DNA from: Intrasporangium calvum DSM 43043
Lineage (GTDB): Bacteria; Actinomycetota; Actinomycetes; Actinomycetales; Dermatophilaceae
Assembly (NCBI RefSeq): GCF_000184685.1
Contig: NC_014830.1
Coordinates: 1,116,001 to 1,180,000, forward strand
Direction: 5' to 3'
Length of the DNA stretch: 64,000 nt
Positions 54,000 to 63,630 of the stretch are shown here, piece after piece. The notes beneath the pieces were generated by a model. The model saw nothing but the letters and a program-made list of their open reading frames with translations. It did no database searches and had not been told where the DNA came from. The translations under genes were made by a program, and so were the position numbers. Positions within the stretch are counted from its first letter, which is position 1. Each line of letters opens with the position of its first letter.

Positions 54000-54763
54000 T
54001 TGGCCGCCGCCGCCTTGGCCGCCTCGGCCTCGATGAGCCGGGTGAACGTCTCGGTCGGTTGGGCGCCGATGACGGGGTTGCCGTTGACGAGGAAGGCGGG
54101 GGTGCCGGTGACGCCGATGTTCTGGCCCTCGGTGAAGTCCTGGTCGACCTTGGCCTGCAGCTTGGGGTCGGCCAGGTCCTTGCGGAACTTCGCGACATCG
54201 AGGCCGATCCTCGCGGCGACTCCCGCGAGGTAGTCCTCGGTCAGCTTGCCGCTGTTCGGCGGCTGCTGGTCCGCGAACATCGCGTCGTGGAACTCCCAGA
54301 ACTTCCCCTGCTCGGCCGCGGCACGACCCGCGTGGGCCGCGGTGCCCGACTCCGGGCCGAGGTACGGGAAGTCGCGCCACTCGATGCGCAGGATGCCCTT
54401 GTCGACGTACTCCTTGACGAGCGTCGGCTTCGTGTCCCGGGCGAACTTCCCACAGAAGGGGCACTGGAACTCGGAGTAGTTGACGAGGACGACCGGCGCG
54501 TCCTCCTTGCCGAGGGCGACCGGGTCGCCGGGGGTGCGGCGCGCGAGCGAGGCGAGGGCCGCGATCTGCTCGTCCTGCTCGGACGAGCCGGCGGTGGTGT
54601 CCGAGGTGCCCGTGCTCCCGGGCGCACCCGGCGCGGGCTGCTCGCTACCGCCCGCAAGCTTCGGGCCGAGCCCGGCGAGGAGCGCGACGAGGGCGGCGAC
54701 GACCGTCACGACGATCGGCACGAGGAGCCGCTTGCGTCGATCCGGCTGGGGGATGTCGGTCAT
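53996..54763 (-). CDS. DsbA-like membrane-anchored thioredoxin
   Basis: The 255-aa protein has one N-terminal helix (residues 12-32), a flexible Gly/Ser/Thr linker, and a DsbA/thioredoxin fold with the active site FQCPFCGKFARDTKP near residue 100. The late cis-Pro loop is GVTGTPAFLVNG. It would catalyse disulfide exchange outside the membrane, in pair with CcdA. GGATCACC precedes the start. Confidence 0.9.
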   Translation of the reverse strand: MTDIPQPDRRKRLLVPIVVTVVAALVALLAGLGPKLAGGSEQPAPGAPGSTGTSDTTAGSSEQDEQIAALASLARRTPGDPVALGKEDAPVVLVNYSEFQCPFCGKFARDTKPTLVKEYVDKGILRIEWRDFPYLGPESGTAAHAGRAAAEQGKFWEFHDAMFADQQPPNSGKLTEDYLAGVAARIGLDVAKFRKDLADPKLQAKVDQDFTEGQNIGVTGTPAFLVNGNPVIGAQPTETFTRLIEAEAAKAAAAK

Positions 54764-54840
54764 GGTGATCCTTCGCGGGTGGTGGGGGTGTGGGGCGGAG
54801 GTGTGGACGGGAGGCAGGACAGTGGTCGTCGTCGACGCAG

Positions 54841-54862
54841 CCGTATGCCGTGGGGCCGGCTC
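54841..54862 (-). repeat. Dispersed repeat, degenerate intergenic copy
   Basis: CCGTATGCCGTGGGGCCGGC keeps the ATGCCG core and has changes after it. It lies between the ArsR and DsbA genes. Confidence 0.5.
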
Positions 54863-54865
54863 GCG

Positions 54866-55555
54866 TCAGGAACGCACCTCGACGGGGTGGCCGGCGAGGC
54901 GCCACTCGAGAAGCCCGTCCTGCAGGCGTCGGGCGTCCCGGCCCTGAGCGCGCAGCAGCCGGACCGCGTCGCTCGCGAGGACGCAGTGGGCGCCGCGGCA
55001 GTAGGCGACGATCTCGACGTCCGGGTCGGCCAGCTCGAGGTGGTTCGCGAGCTCGCCGAAGGGGACCGAGCGGGCTCCGGGGAGGTGCCCGGCGGCATAC
55101 TCCTCCGGCGGCCTGACGTCGAGCACGACGACGTCGCCACGGTCGAGGCGGGCGAGCAGCTCCTCGCGGGTGACCTCCTCGATGTCGACAGTGGTCGCGC
55201 CGCCGATGCCGAGGTAGGACGCGAGCGCCTTCTCGACGTCGGCGGAGTGCTCCCGGGCGACGGTGAGCATCGAGGAGTAGAGGTTCGCGACGTCCTCGCC
55301 GGCGAGGCGGTAGTGGATCCGCGTGCCCTCTCGTCGGGTCGCCACGAGGTTGGAGAGCTTGAGCACCTGCAGGTGTGCCGACGCGGTCGTGATACCCAGG
55401 CCGGCCTCGCGGGCAAGGGACTCGACCGTGCGCTCACCTTGAGCGAGCAGGTCGATGAGCACGAGGCGCTTGGCGCTCGCGAAGGCCTTGCCGACGATCG
55501 CGAGCTGGTCGAAGAAGGCGGCGTGCCGGTCGGGGCCGGTCGCGGCTGTCGTCAT
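54866..55555 (-). CDS. ArsR-type regulator fused to rhodanese domain
   Basis: The 229-aa protein has an ArsR winged helix (AKRLVLIDLLAQGERTVESLAREAGLGITTASAHLQVLKLSNLVATRREGTRIHYRL) in residues 20-100. A rhodanese domain (VVVLDVRPPEEYAAGHLPGARSVPF, catalytic Cys in AYCRGAHC) occupies 125-229. The fusion senses sulfane sulfur or thiol stress in known relatives. ATG 55555 follows GGAGG. The promoter carries a palindrome in its spacer, so self-repression is likely. Confidence 0.9.
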   Translation of the reverse strand: MTTAATGPDRHAAFFDQLAIVGKAFASAKRLVLIDLLAQGERTVESLAREAGLGITTASAHLQVLKLSNLVATRREGTRIHYRLAGEDVANLYSSMLTVAREHSADVEKALASYLGIGGATTVDIEEVTREELLARLDRGDVVVLDVRPPEEYAAGHLPGARSVPFGELANHLELADPDVEIVAYCRGAHCVLASDAVRLLRAQGRDARRLQDGLLEWRLAGHPVEVRS

Positions 55556-55579
55556 GTATCCTCCAAAGTTCTCTGGAAT

Positions 55580-55607
55580 ACCGTATGAGATCACGGTGAT
55601 TCGTCAA
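55580..55607 (-). promoter_or_regulatory. arsR-rhodanese promoter with operator-like palindrome
   Basis: On the minus strand TTGACG (55607-55602), a 16-base spacer, and TACGGT (55585-55580). The spacer contains ATCAC-G-GTGAT (55590-55600), a perfect 5-1-5 palindrome well placed for a repressor. Confidence 0.6.
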
Positions 55608-55719
55608 ACTCGGGGAGCCCGACCCAGCCCGAAGCCGCATCTCCTCCACCATCTGGGCAGGCAGTGTGATCTTCGTCCGGTCCGGAAGTGCCGACTTCGG
55701 GCCCTCTTGCACCGGGCAC

Positions 55720-55725
55720 TAGAGT
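55720..55725 (+). promoter_or_regulatory. -10 element for sucCD
   Basis: TAGAGT with TTCGGG 18 bases upstream gives a ~40-base leader before GTG 55773. Confidence 0.35.
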
Positions 55726-55772
55726 CCGAGGGTAAGCCGACTCCCGATCGATGATGAGGACGGAAACCACCC

Positions 55773-56963
55773 GTGGATCTCTTCGAGTACCAAGCGCGCG
55801 ACATGTTCGAGGCGCACGGCGTCCCGGTTCTCGCCGGCGCCATCGCCACCACCCCCGAAGAGGCGCGCGCAGCCGCCGAACGAATCGGGCAGAGCTCCGG
55901 CGGCGTCACGGTCGTCAAGGCCCAGGTCAAGACGGGTGGCCGCGGCAAGGCCGGCGGCGTCAAGGTCGCCACGTCCGCCGACGAGGCCCAGGCGCACGCC
56001 GAGCAGATTCTCGGCATGGACATCAAGGGCCACACCGTCCACCGGGTGATGATCGCCCAGGGTGCCAAGATCGCCGAGGAGTACTACTTCTCGATCCTGC
56101 TCGACCGCGCCAACCGCAGCTACCTCGCCATGTGCTCCAAGGAGGGCGGGATGGACATCGAGCAGCTCGCGGTGGAGCGGCCCGATGCGCTGGCGAAGGT
56201 TGCCGTCGACCCGAACGTCGGCATCGACGAGGCCAAGGCCCGCGAGATCGTCGACGCAGCCGGCTTCGACCCCGAGACCGCCGCCAAGATCGTCCCCGTC
56301 CTCGGCCGGCTGTGGGAGGTCTACCGCGACGAGGACGCGACGCTCGTCGAGGTCAACCCGCTCGTCAAGACCGAGGACGGCGAGATCATCGCCCTCGACG
56401 GCAAGGTCAGCCTGGACGCCAACGCCGGCTTCCGCCACCCCGACCACGAGGCACTCGAGGACAAGACGGCCGCCGACCCCTTCGAGGCGGAGGCGAAGGA
56501 GAAGGACCTCAACTACGTGCGGCTCGAGGGCTCGGTCGGCATCATCGGCAACGGCGCGGGCCTCGTCATGAGCACGTTGGATGTCGTCGCCTACGCCGGT
56601 TCTGAGATTGACAGCGTTCGGGGTCCGAAACCCGCCAACTTCCTCGACATCGGGGGCGGCGCGAGCGCCGAGGTGATGGCCAACGGCCTCCACATCATCT
56701 TGTCGGACCCCCAGGTCAAGAGCGTCTTCGTCAACGTCTTCGGGGGCATCACCTCCTGTGACGCGGTCGCGAACGGCATCGTCGGCGCCCTCGACGCGCT
56801 GGGCACCGAGGAGGACCGGCCGCTCGTCGTCCGGCTCGACGGCAACAACGTCGAGGAGGGGCGCCGGATCCTCGCTGAGCGCAACCACCCGCGCGTGATC
56901 ATCGAAGAGACCATGGACGGCGCGGCGCGCAAGGCGGCCGAGCTCGCCGCGGCCGCGAACTGA
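55773..56963 (+). CDS. sucC: Succinyl-CoA synthetase beta subunit
   Basis: SucC (396 aa) with SucD interconverts succinyl-CoA and succinate, making ATP or [25 protein letters not shown] is the ATP-grasp start. [30 protein letters not shown] and [16 protein letters not shown] then [18 protein letters not shown] near the C-terminus are typical. GTG 55773 has GAGGACGG upstream. sucD follows 39 bases later. Confidence 0.96.
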   Translation: MDLFEYQARDMFEAHGVPVLAGAIATTPEEARAAAERIGQSSGGVTVVKAQVKTGGRGKAGGVKVATSADEAQAHAEQILGMDIKGHTVHRVMIAQGAKIAEEYYFSILLDRANRSYLAMCSKEGGMDIEQLAVERPDALAKVAVDPNVGIDEAKAREIVDAAGFDPETAAKIVPVLGRLWEVYRDEDATLVEVNPLVKTEDGEIIALDGKVSLDANAGFRHPDHEALEDKTAADPFEAEAKEKDLNYVRLEGSVGIIGNGAGLVMSTLDVVAYAGSEIDSVRGPKPANFLDIGGGASAEVMANGLHIILSDPQVKSVFVNVFGGITSCDAVANGIVGALDALGTEEDRPLVVRLDGNNVEEGRRILAERNHPRVIIEETMDGAARKAAELAAAAN

Positions 56964-57002
56964 CCGGCCCGAGACAGCAGAGACCAGAGAGAGACACAGA
57001 AC

Positions 57003-57896
57003 ATGGCTATCTTCCTCAACGCTGACTCCAAGGTCATCGTCCAGGGCATGACCGGCTCCGAGGGCATGAAGCACACGCAGCGCATGCTCAAGTCCGGCAC
57101 GACCATCGTCGGCGGCGTCAACCCGCGCAAGGCCGGCACGACCGTCGAGTTCGAGGACGGCGTGACCGTTCCCGTCTTCGGCACGGTCCGGGAGGCGATC
57201 GACGCCACGGGGGCCAACGTCTCCGTCATCTTCGTCCCGGCGCAGTTCACCAAGGCGGCCGCGGTCGAGGCGATCGACGCCGAGATCCCCCTCGCGGTCG
57301 TCATCACCGAGGGCGTCGCCGTCAAGGACACCGCGGAGTTCTTCACCTACGCCCAGTCCAAGGGCACGACCCGCATCATCGGTCCGAACTGCCCCGGCCT
57401 CATCACGCCCGGCGTGTCCAACGCCGGCATCATCCCGGCGACGATCTCCGGCCCCGGCCGGATCGGCCTCGTCTCCAAGTCGGGCACGCTGACCTACCAG
57501 ATGATGTACGAGCTGCGTGACTTCGGCTTCTCGACCGCGGTCGGCATCGGCGGCGACCCGGTCATCGGAACCACGCACATCGACTGCCTCGAGGCGTTCC
57601 AGAACGACCCCGACACCGACGCGATCGTCATGATCGGCGAGATCGGCGGCGACGCCGAGGAGCGCGCGGCTGCCTACATCAAGGAGCACGTGACCAAGCC
57701 GGTCGTCGGCTACGTCGCCGGCTTCACCGCCCCCGAGGGCAAGACGATGGGCCACGCCGGCGCCATCGTGTCCGGCTCGTCCGGCACCGCCCAGGCGAAG
57801 CAGGAGGCCCTCGAGGCCGCCGGCGTCAAGGTCGGCAAGACGCCCTCCGCGACGGCAGCGCTGATGCGCGAGATCATGCAGGGCCTGTCGAAGTAG
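57003..57896 (+). CDS. sucD: Succinyl-CoA synthetase alpha subunit
   Basis: SucD (297 aa) carries the CoA site and the His that is phosphorylated. [17 protein letters not shown] and [14 protein letters not shown] are in the N-terminal CoA fold. NCPGLITPG and [33 protein letters not shown] (active His in GHAGAIV) are in the C-terminal half. It ends in a clear terminator. Confidence 0.96.
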   Translation: MAIFLNADSKVIVQGMTGSEGMKHTQRMLKSGTTIVGGVNPRKAGTTVEFEDGVTVPVFGTVREAIDATGANVSVIFVPAQFTKAAAVEAIDAEIPLAVVITEGVAVKDTAEFFTYAQSKGTTRIIGPNCPGLITPGVSNAGIIPATISGPGRIGLVSKSGTLTYQMMYELRDFGFSTAVGIGGDPVIGTTHIDCLEAFQNDPDTDAIVMIGEIGGDAEERAAAYIKEHVTKPVVGYVAGFTAPEGKTMGHAGAIVSGSSGTAQAKQEALEAAGVKVGKTPSATAALMREIMQGLSK

Positions 57897-57914
57897 GACT
57901 CCCGCGCCATCTCG

Positions 57915-57944
57915 AGGCGGCCATCCTCTCGGGGGTGGCCGCCT
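57915..57944 (+). terminator. Terminator after sucD
   Basis: AGGCGGCCA and TGGCCGCCT are perfect 9-bp arms around a 12-base loop, followed by TCG, 18 bases after the stop. Confidence 0.75.
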
Positions 57945-57957
57945 TCGCGTCCGGTGC

Positions 57958-57975
57958 CGTATGCCGCTGAGCGCG
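57958..57975 (-). repeat. Dispersed repeat, intergenic copy
   Basis: CCGTATGCCGCTGAGCGC, CAG-type variant, between the sucD terminator and palindrome B1. Confidence 0.65.
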
Positions 57976-58019
57976 CTGCCGCACCATCCCGACCGCCCAG
58001 CCCTCCCGCCCTTTCCCCC

Positions 58020-58092
58020 GCAACACACCCGCCTACCGGGTGCACGTGCCGCCTGCAGGTGGGGGTGGCGGACGATATGCGGGTGTGTCGCC
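58020..58092. repeat. Palindromic element B1, degenerate
   Basis: The left arm GCAACACACCCGCCTACCG (58020-58038) matches the left arm of the element at 62407 at 18 of 19 bases. The right arm (58079-58091) is partial. Both share an inner GCCTGCAGG. It lies between sucD and perM. Confidence 0.75.
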
Positions 58093-58149
58093 ACGGCGTG
58101 GGTGCTCGCCCTCTGCCGCTCCGCTTGTGACGATGGGACCTGACCCCGA

Positions 58150-59487
58150 GTGGCCCTGTCTGGAGTGAGTCAGCTGTCCCATCCCCACCGCGTCCCTGCC
58201 ACGGATCGAGCCCGGTCCTCGGCGATCCGCGCCGGAGCCCTCGCCGCGTCCGGCACGTTGGCCATCGTCGTGCTCCCGGCGCTGGTCGGTTGGCTCGCAG
58301 CCCCGGAGGGGTCGCTCGGGTGGTTCTCCGCCGTGCAGGTGGGCGCCGGGATCTGGTTCGTCGGTCACGGTCAGTCCATCGGCGGCGGCGGAGTGACGGT
58401 CTCCCTGACGCCGGTCCTCCTCTTCCTGCTCTTCGTCTACGTCGCGGCCCGCTGGTGCCGCCGGCTCGTCGTCACGGAGCGGGCTGTGGTCTCGGCCGCG
58501 GAGTGGAACCAGGTCGCGCTGCGCGGGGTCGTGCCGGGCTTCCTGCTCGGCTACGTCGGTGCCGCGTCGGTCTTCTCGCTCCTGACGCTCGGGGCGCCGC
58601 TGGCACCTGGCGTTGCTGCGGTGCCGGGCACGCTGTGGGTGCCCGCTCTCGCGCTCGGATACCTCCTCGTGCGGCCCGCGGACGCCGAGGCGCCGGGTTT
58701 CGTGCGGGCCTGGTTCCTGCGCGGGCCGAGCTGGCTCCCGTTCGCCTGGCGAGTCGGGTGGCGCGGGGCGGCCATGCTCTTCGCCGTCGGCACGGGGGTC
58801 GTGCTGCTCCGGCTGCTCGTCACCGCCCCCGACGTGCTGCGGATCCACGGTGAGTACGGGCTCAACGTCGTCGCCGGAGCCGTCGTCGTCCTGGCTCAGC
58901 TCATGCTGCTCGGCAACGCGGCGACCTGGGCGCTGGCCTTCCTCGCCGGTCCGGGCTTCTCCGTCGCGGCGGGCTCGGTGATCTCCCCGGCGTCCGCCGA
59001 GCCCGGTCTCATGCCCCTCGTGCCCATCCTCGGGGCCCTGCCCGACCAGGCGGACTACCCGCCGATCCTCTTCGTCGTCCTCCTGATCCCGGTCGCGGCT
59101 GGGACGGTCATCGGCCGCTGGCTCGACCGAGAGGTCGAGTTCTTCGGGAACGTGCGTGCCCGGCTGATGGCCGCCGCCGCCGCCGCTGCCATCGCGGTGG
59201 CGGTCCTCGGGGTCCTCACCTGGCTGGCCAACGGGTCGGTCGGCGCCGAACGGCTCGCGGCCGTGGGACCCGCGGTCGCACCGGTCGTCGGCGCTCTGCT
59301 CGTGGAGGTGGCTCTCGGAGCTCTCGCCTGGACCGGCTGGTGCGTGTGGCGCGACCGTGTCGAGGCTCGCCCGGCGGACCCGCTCGCGCCACCGGAGGAC
59401 GAGGAGTCGGGCTCGTCGACGAGCCAGCCCGCGGCCCCCGACACCGTGACCACCGACATCGGCGACCCGGAGCGCCCGGTCTTCTAG
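58150..59487 (+). CDS. perM: PerM-type membrane protein (DUF6350)
   Basis: The 445-aa protein has about ten helices and a short acidic cytoplasmic tail. IWFVGHGQSIGGGGVTVSLTPVLLFLLFVY near residues 75-105 and an extended Ala/Val-rich stretch (AAAAAAIAVAVLGVLTWL) stand out. Position between sucD and purN matches perM (Rv0955), a membrane protein implicated in cell division and persistence. The assignment rests on position and topology. Confidence 0.75.
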   Translation: MALSGVSQLSHPHRVPATDRARSSAIRAGALAASGTLAIVVLPALVGWLAAPEGSLGWFSAVQVGAGIWFVGHGQSIGGGGVTVSLTPVLLFLLFVYVAARWCRRLVVTERAVVSAAEWNQVALRGVVPGFLLGYVGAASVFSLLTLGAPLAPGVAAVPGTLWVPALALGYLLVRPADAEAPGFVRAWFLRGPSWLPFAWRVGWRGAAMLFAVGTGVVLLRLLVTAPDVLRIHGEYGLNVVAGAVVVLAQLMLLGNAATWALAFLAGPGFSVAAGSVISPASAEPGLMPLVPILGALPDQADYPPILFVVLLIPVAAGTVIGRWLDREVEFFGNVRARLMAAAAAAAIAVAVLGVLTWLANGSVGAERLAAVGPAVAPVVGALLVEVALGALAWTGWCVWRDRVEARPADPLAPPEDEESGSSTSQPAAPDTVTTDIGDPERPVF

Positions 59488-59498
59488 GGGCGGGGTCG

Positions 59499-59897
59499 CT
59501 ACTGGACCAGCAGCCTGAACCCGATCGGCCCCTGCTCGCGCAGCTCCTCGCAGGCCCCTCGTGCCTGTTGGGTCTGGGCCCCGCTGAGGCACTCCTCGTA
59601 CGCGCTGATGTCGTCGTAGAACACCGCCTGCCCGGCGAGGGTGGCCAGCATCAGGCCGACGATACCGAGGGTGACCGCCGGCCAGACCTTCTCGCGCCCG
59701 CGGCGCGGGGCGAGGAAGCGGAGCAGGCGCACCGTGAGGACCGCAGCGAGCACGAGCGGCAGCACCGCGACGAACCGCTTCGGCAGCGGCAGATACATCG
59801 CGATGATGCCGAGCAGGACGAGGAGGGTGACCGGGAAGGTGCGCCTGGCCCTCTCGCGTGCGAAGGCGAAGTCCTGTCGCCGGTCCGGAGTGCTCAT
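59499..59897 (-). CDS. Hypothetical three-helix membrane protein
   Basis: The 132-aa protein has three helices (PVTLLVLLGIIAMYLPL, VAVLPLVLAAVLTVRLLRFL and WPAVTLGIVGLMLATLAGQAVFY), then an outer tail with two Cys (YEECLSGAQTQQARGACEEL). ATG 59897 has GAGG upstream. It is convergent with perM and its role is unknown. Confidence 0.7.
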   Translation of the reverse strand: MSTPDRRQDFAFARERARRTFPVTLLVLLGIIAMYLPLPKRFVAVLPLVLAAVLTVRLLRFLAPRRGREKVWPAVTLGIVGLMLATLAGQAVFYDDISAYEECLSGAQTQQARGACEELREQGPIGFRLLVQ

Positions 59898-59975
59898 GGT
59901 CCCATCCTCACCCATGGCCGCGTGGCCCCGCTCCGTGGGGGCAGCCGCGGCCCGCCCATTCGGATCGGCGCTCGC

Positions 59976-59981
59976 TAGACT
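59976..59981 (+). promoter_or_regulatory. -10 element for purN
   Basis: TAGACT ends 6 bases before GTG 59988. Confidence 0.5.
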
Positions 59982-59987
59982 CCGCGC

Positions 59988-60608
59988 GTGACGTCCGAAG
60001 CACCCGTTCCCGTCGACATCGCCGTGCTCGTCTCGGGGTCCGGCACGTTGCTGCAGGCGCTCATCGACGCGGCGGCCGACCCGGCCTACGGGGTGCGCAT
60101 CGCCGCCGTCGGCGCCGACCGCTCCTGCGCCGGCATCGAGCGGGCCGAGCGGGCCGGCATCCTCACGGGGGTCTTCGACCCGGCCGAGCACTCCTCCAGG
60201 GCTGACTGGGATGCTGCGCTGGCGGGCTGGCTGCGCGGGGTCGCACCGCGGTTCGTCGTCTCCGCCGGGTTCATGCGGATCCTGGGGGAACGGGCTCTGT
60301 CCGAGCACCTCGTCATCAACACGCACCCCGCGCTCCTCCCCAGCTTTCCGGGGGCTCACGGGGTGCGGGACGCGCTCGCCTACGGCGTCAGGGTGACCGG
60401 CACGACCTGCCACGTGGTCGACGCCGGCGTCGACACCGGGCCCATCATCGACCAGCGGGCCGTCACCGTTGCGGACGAGGACACGGAGGAGTCGCTGCAC
60501 GAGCGGATCAAGGTCGAGGAGCGCGACATGCTCGTCGACGTGGTGCGCCGCCTGGCTCGGGAGGCCCTCGTCGTCGAGGGGCGACACGTTCGGTTCGACG
60601 TCCCCTGA
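59988..60608 (+). CDS. purN: Phosphoribosylglycinamide formyltransferase
   Basis: PurN (206 aa) formylates GAR with 10-formyl-THF, the third step of purine synthesis. IAVLVSGSGTLLQALID is the phosphate-binding start. SAGFMRILGERALSEHLVINTHPALLPSFPGAHGVRDALAYGVRVTGTTCHVVDAGVDTGPII holds the catalytic Asn-His-Asp. purH follows after a riboswitch-bearing gap. Confidence 0.96.
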   Translation: MTSEAPVPVDIAVLVSGSGTLLQALIDAAADPAYGVRIAAVGADRSCAGIERAERAGILTGVFDPAEHSSRADWDAALAGWLRGVAPRFVVSAGFMRILGERALSEHLVINTHPALLPSFPGAHGVRDALAYGVRVTGTTCHVVDAGVDTGPIIDQRAVTVADEDTEESLHERIKVEERDMLVDVVRRLAREALVVEGRHVRFDVP

Positions 60609-60686
60609 CCCTCGACCGAGTTGCGCCGGATCGTCGGTGGGCCGCAGCAACCGCTGGTCGATTGCGGTCGTGGCAGGCACGGCCGC

Positions 60687-60692
60687 TACGCT
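60687..60692 (+). promoter_or_regulatory. -10 element before ZTP riboswitch
   Basis: TACGCT, with a -35-like TTGCGG 19 bases upstream, would start the transcript near 60699, just before the aptamer. Confidence 0.45.
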
Positions 60693-60700
60693 GACACCAC

Positions 60701-60765
60701 ACGACTGGCGCAGGTGGGGAACCACCAGGGAGTGAACCGTCGGAGCATCGCCCGCCTGGGTGCTC
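60701..60765 (+). ncRNA. ZTP (pfl) riboswitch upstream of purH
   Basis: The aptamer shows the 5' block ACGACTGGCG, then GGTGGGGAACCACC and AGGGAG, a variable linker, and the conserved 3' block CCGCCTGGG at 60752-60760. These match the ZTP/pfl class, which senses AICAR phosphates (ZMP/ZTP). PurH consumes ZMP, so the target fits. Just after the 3' block GCTCCT (60762-60767) can pair with AGGAGC (60789-60794) that covers the ribosome site, so control is probably translational, opened by ligand. Confidence 0.85.
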
Positions 60766-60799
60766 CTGGTAACCGCACCTACCTGTTGAGGAGCCCCTC

Positions 60800-62395
60800 A
60801 TGCCCGACGGTCGCCGCCCGATCAAGCGCGCACTCATCTCCGTCTACGACAAGACCGGCCTGGATGATCTCGCCCGGGCTCTCGACTCGGCAGGCGTGTC
60901 GATCGTGTCGACCGGCTCCACCGCCAAGACCATCGCCGCGCTCGGCATCGCCGTCACCCCGGTGGAGGAGCTCACCGGCTTCCCGGAGTGTCTGGAGGGT
61001 CGCGTCAAGACCCTGCACCCGAAGGTTCACGCCGGCATCCTCGCCGACACTCGCAAGCCGGACCACCTCGAGCAGCTCGCCGACCTGGGCGTCGAGGCCT
61101 TCGAGCTGGTCGTCGTCAACCTCTACCCCTTCCGCGAGACCGTGGCGTCCGGCGCGAGTGACGACGAGTGCGTCGAGCAGATCGACATCGGCGGGCCCTC
61201 CATGGTGCGCGCCGCCGCCAAGAACCACCCCAGCGTCGCGATCGTGACGAGCCCAGCGGCATACGGCCTCGTCTCGGAGGCGCTGGGAGCCGGCGGCTTC
61301 ACGCTCGCCGAGCGCAAGCGTCTCGCCGCGGAGGCGTTCGTCCACACAGCCGGCTACGACAACGCGGTGGCCGACTGGATGCAGGGCCATGCCGAGACCG
61401 GCGAGGGTGGCTTCCCGGCGTGGACCGGCGGCGACTACACGCTGGCGACGACGCTGCGCTACGGCGAGAACCCGCACCAGCAGGCCGCGCTCTACCGCAG
61501 TGGTGCGCCCGGCGTCGCATCTGCCGAGCAGCTGCACGGCAAGGAGATGTCGTACAACAACTACGTCGACACCGACGCTGCCGTGCGCGCCGCTCACGAC
61601 CACGGCGACCGACCCACCGTCGCGATCGTCAAGCACGCCAACCCGTGCGGTGTCGCGGTGGGGGCGACGATCGAGGACGCCTATGAGCGTGCCCACGCGA
61701 CCGACCCGGTCTCCGCGTTCGGGGGCATCATCGCGGCCAACCGGACGGTGACGGCCGCGATGGCCGACCGGGTCAAGGACGTCTTCACCGAGGTCATCGT
61801 CGCGCCCGACTTCGAGGACGAGGCTCTCTCGATCCTGCAGTCCAAGAAGAACATCCGCATCCTCCGGCTCCCGGCGAACCAGACAGCCGACCCCGCGGCG
61901 GTGGAGACCCGGCCGATCTCCGGGGGGCTGCTCATGCAGAGCCCCGACCGGGTCGACGCCGTGGTGCGCGACGACGCCGGCGCCGTGACGGGCGGGGACG
62001 ACGCGGCCTCGTGGCGTCTCGTGTCGGGCGAGGCAGCGGACGACGCGACGCTGACGGACCTGCAGTTCGCCTGGCGCGCGATCCGCGGGGTGCGCTCCAA
62101 CGCCATCCTGCTCGCCGACGGTGGGGCTGCGGTCGGCATCGGGATGGGGCAGGTCAACCGGGTCGACTCGTGCTACCTCGCGGTGCGTCGTGCGGGGGAG
62201 GACCGGGCGCGCGGCTCCGTGGCTGCGTCGGACGCGTTCTTCCCCTTCGCCGACGGGCTGCAGATCCTCATCGACGCCGGGGTCCGCGCCGTCGTGGCCC
62301 CGGGCGGCTCGGTCCGGGACGCGGAGGTCATCGCGGCGGCGCAGGCCGCGGGCATGACGATGTATTTCACGGGCACCCGGCACTTCGCCCACTGA
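60800..62395 (+). CDS. purH: Bifunctional AICAR transformylase / IMP cyclohydrolase
   Basis: PurH (531 aa) does the last two steps to IMP. The N-terminal cyclohydrolase has [27 protein letters not shown] and [15 protein letters not shown]. The C-terminal transformylase has [22 protein letters not shown] and [30 protein letters not shown] 60800 follows GAGGAG. A dispersed-repeat copy encodes TSPAAYGL near residue 150, where the family usually has PxDY, so the codons are shared with a natural motif. Confidence 0.96.
   Translation: MPDGRRPIKRALISVYDKTGLDDLARALDSAGVSIVSTGSTAKTIAALGIAVTPVEELTGFPECLEGRVKTLHPKVHAGILADTRKPDHLEQLADLGVEAFELVVVNLYPFRETVASGASDDECVEQIDIGGPSMVRAAAKNHPSVAIVTSPAAYGLVSEALGAGGFTLAERKRLAAEAFVHTAGYDNAVADWMQGHAETGEGGFPAWTGGDYTLATTLRYGENPHQQAALYRSGAPGVASAEQLHGKEMSYNNYVDTDAAVRAAHDHGDRPTVAIVKHANPCGVAVGATIEDAYERAHATDPVSAFGGIIAANRTVTAAMADRVKDVFTEVIVAPDFEDEALSILQSKKNIRILRLPANQTADPAAVETRPISGGLLMQSPDRVDAVVRDDAGAVTGGDDAASWRLVSGEAADDATLTDLQFAWRAIRGVRSNAILLADGGAAVGIGMGQVNRVDSCYLAVRRAGEDRARGSVAASDAFFPFADGLQILIDAGVRAVVAPGGSVRDAEVIAAAQAAGMTMYFTGTRHFAH
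61249..61266 (+). repeat. Dispersed repeat, consensus copy in purH
   Basis: GAGCCCAGCGGCATACGG, exact, read SPAAYG. Confidence 0.8.
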
Positions 62396-62406
62396 GCATC
62401 ACACCC

Positions 62407-62480
62407 TGCAACACACCCGCTTACCGCACGGCCCCCATGCCTGCAGGCGGCTGCGGCAGGCGGTAAGCGGGTGTGTTGCA
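62407..62480. repeat. Palindromic element B2, 20-bp perfect arms
   Basis: TGCAACACACCCGCTTACCG (62407-62426) and its exact complement (62461-62480) bracket a 34-base loop containing GCCTGCAGGC. It lies between convergent purH and the amidohydrolase gene. It is related to the degenerate copy at 58020. Confidence 0.92.
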
Positions 62481-62488
62481 GCGTCAGG

Positions 62489-63625
62489 TCAGCGACTCCA
62501 GCGATACCCCGTCGGCTGGCCCTCGCCGAGATCGATGATCGCCGCAACGGGTCCGCCGCCGTCCGGCCCCTGGTGCGCCGCCGACACCGACACGAACACC
62601 GCGGGGTCACCGGTCACCGCCGCGGTGACGCCGCCGACCGCCGCCTTGATCTGGCGGTGCCAGTGGACGTCCGAGTCGTCGAGCATGGCGTTGCGCCGGC
62701 CGTGGACCATGCCGTCCTGGCTCACCTCGCACTTGAGGAAGACGTTGACGAGCCGGCCGTCGATGTCGGTCCAGTGCGGCCGCTCGGGCAGGTCGAGACC
62801 GGCGTCCTTGATGGCCTCCCAGATTCCGTCGGCGTCCAGCGCGTCCCGCATCACCGAGTGGCCGATCCGGTAGCGCCCACCGATCCCACGCGTGTTGCCG
62901 ACGACGACGACCTGCGCCTGGTCGAGTTCCACGCCGGACGAGCAGGACGCCACCGAGGAGTACAGCGACCGGTTGTGCATGATGTCCTCGTCCGAGGGCA
63001 TCTCGATCTCGCCGAGCGCCACGGCGACGCCGAGGCCGGTCGTCCCGTTGGACAGGTCCATCGACTCGTGGGTGTGCTCGGTCCAGACCTTCATCCCGCG
63101 GGACTTGGCGTCCCGGATCGTGTGGATGGTCAGCAGCGGCGTCTTCGTCTGCACGTAGTGGACGTCGGCGGGATCGGTGATCCCGGCCCGCTCCATGGCC
63201 ACCTGCACACCGGCCGCGACCTTCTCGACCATGGCGGTGTAGCCGATCTCCTCGGGCTTGATCGGCTCGCTCATCGCGAACCCGACGGTGAGCCGCAGGT
63301 CGTCGGATGGTTCCGTCCGGTCGGCGGGAAGGGTCGCGAAGATCGTGGCGTGCGGGCTGATGACCCCGTCGGTGCCACCGGACCAGACGATGGGGATCTG
63401 GCTCACCTGGTCGGCCGGCGCGCCCTTCTCGACGAGCACCTGTCGGAAGGCGCGGTCGGCGATGATGCGGGTGTAGTCGTTGACGCCGCCGTTGCCCTCG
63501 GTCTTGCCGATGATGGCGACGACCCGGGCGGCTTCCATCACGCCGTCGTCGATGAGCCGGGCGAGCTCGGACGCGTCGGCGACGGAGTGGATCGGGACCT
63601 TGCGTACCTCGATGGCTTCTGGCAC
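62489..63625 (-). CDS. Ring-opening amidohydrolase (cyanuric acid/barbiturate hydrolase family)
   Basis: The 378-aa protein belongs to the AtzD/barbiturase fold of three repeats, each with Lys and Ser: [57 protein letters not shown] and [20 protein letters not shown]. It opens a cyclic ureide such as cyanuric acid or barbiturate. GTG 63625 follows GGAAGG. It starts 5 bases after the carbamate-kinase-like stop. Confidence 0.85.
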   Translation of the reverse strand: MPEAIEVRKVPIHSVADASELARLIDDGVMEAARVVAIIGKTEGNGGVNDYTRIIADRAFRQVLVEKGAPADQVSQIPIVWSGGTDGVISPHATIFATLPADRTEPSDDLRLTVGFAMSEPIKPEEIGYTAMVEKVAAGVQVAMERAGITDPADVHYVQTKTPLLTIHTIRDAKSRGMKVWTEHTHESMDLSNGTTGLGVAVALGEIEMPSDEDIMHNRSLYSSVASCSSGVELDQAQVVVVGNTRGIGGRYRIGHSVMRDALDADGIWEAIKDAGLDLPERPHWTDIDGRLVNVFLKCEVSQDGMVHGRRNAMLDDSDVHWHRQIKAAVGGVTAAVTGDPAVFVSVSAAHQGPDGGGPVAAIIDLGEGQPTGYRWSR

Positions 63626-63630
63626 GTGTC

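Noticed and set aside
55085-55100. Further copy of the dispersed repeat in the rhodanese domain
   Set aside because: The codons spell EYAAGHLPGA, which is conserved in rhodanese domains generally, so the match is probably coincidence.
55719-58094. 791-codon antisense ORF opposite sucC and sucD
   Set aside because: Shadow frame of two certain genes, acidic low-complexity sequence, no start signal.
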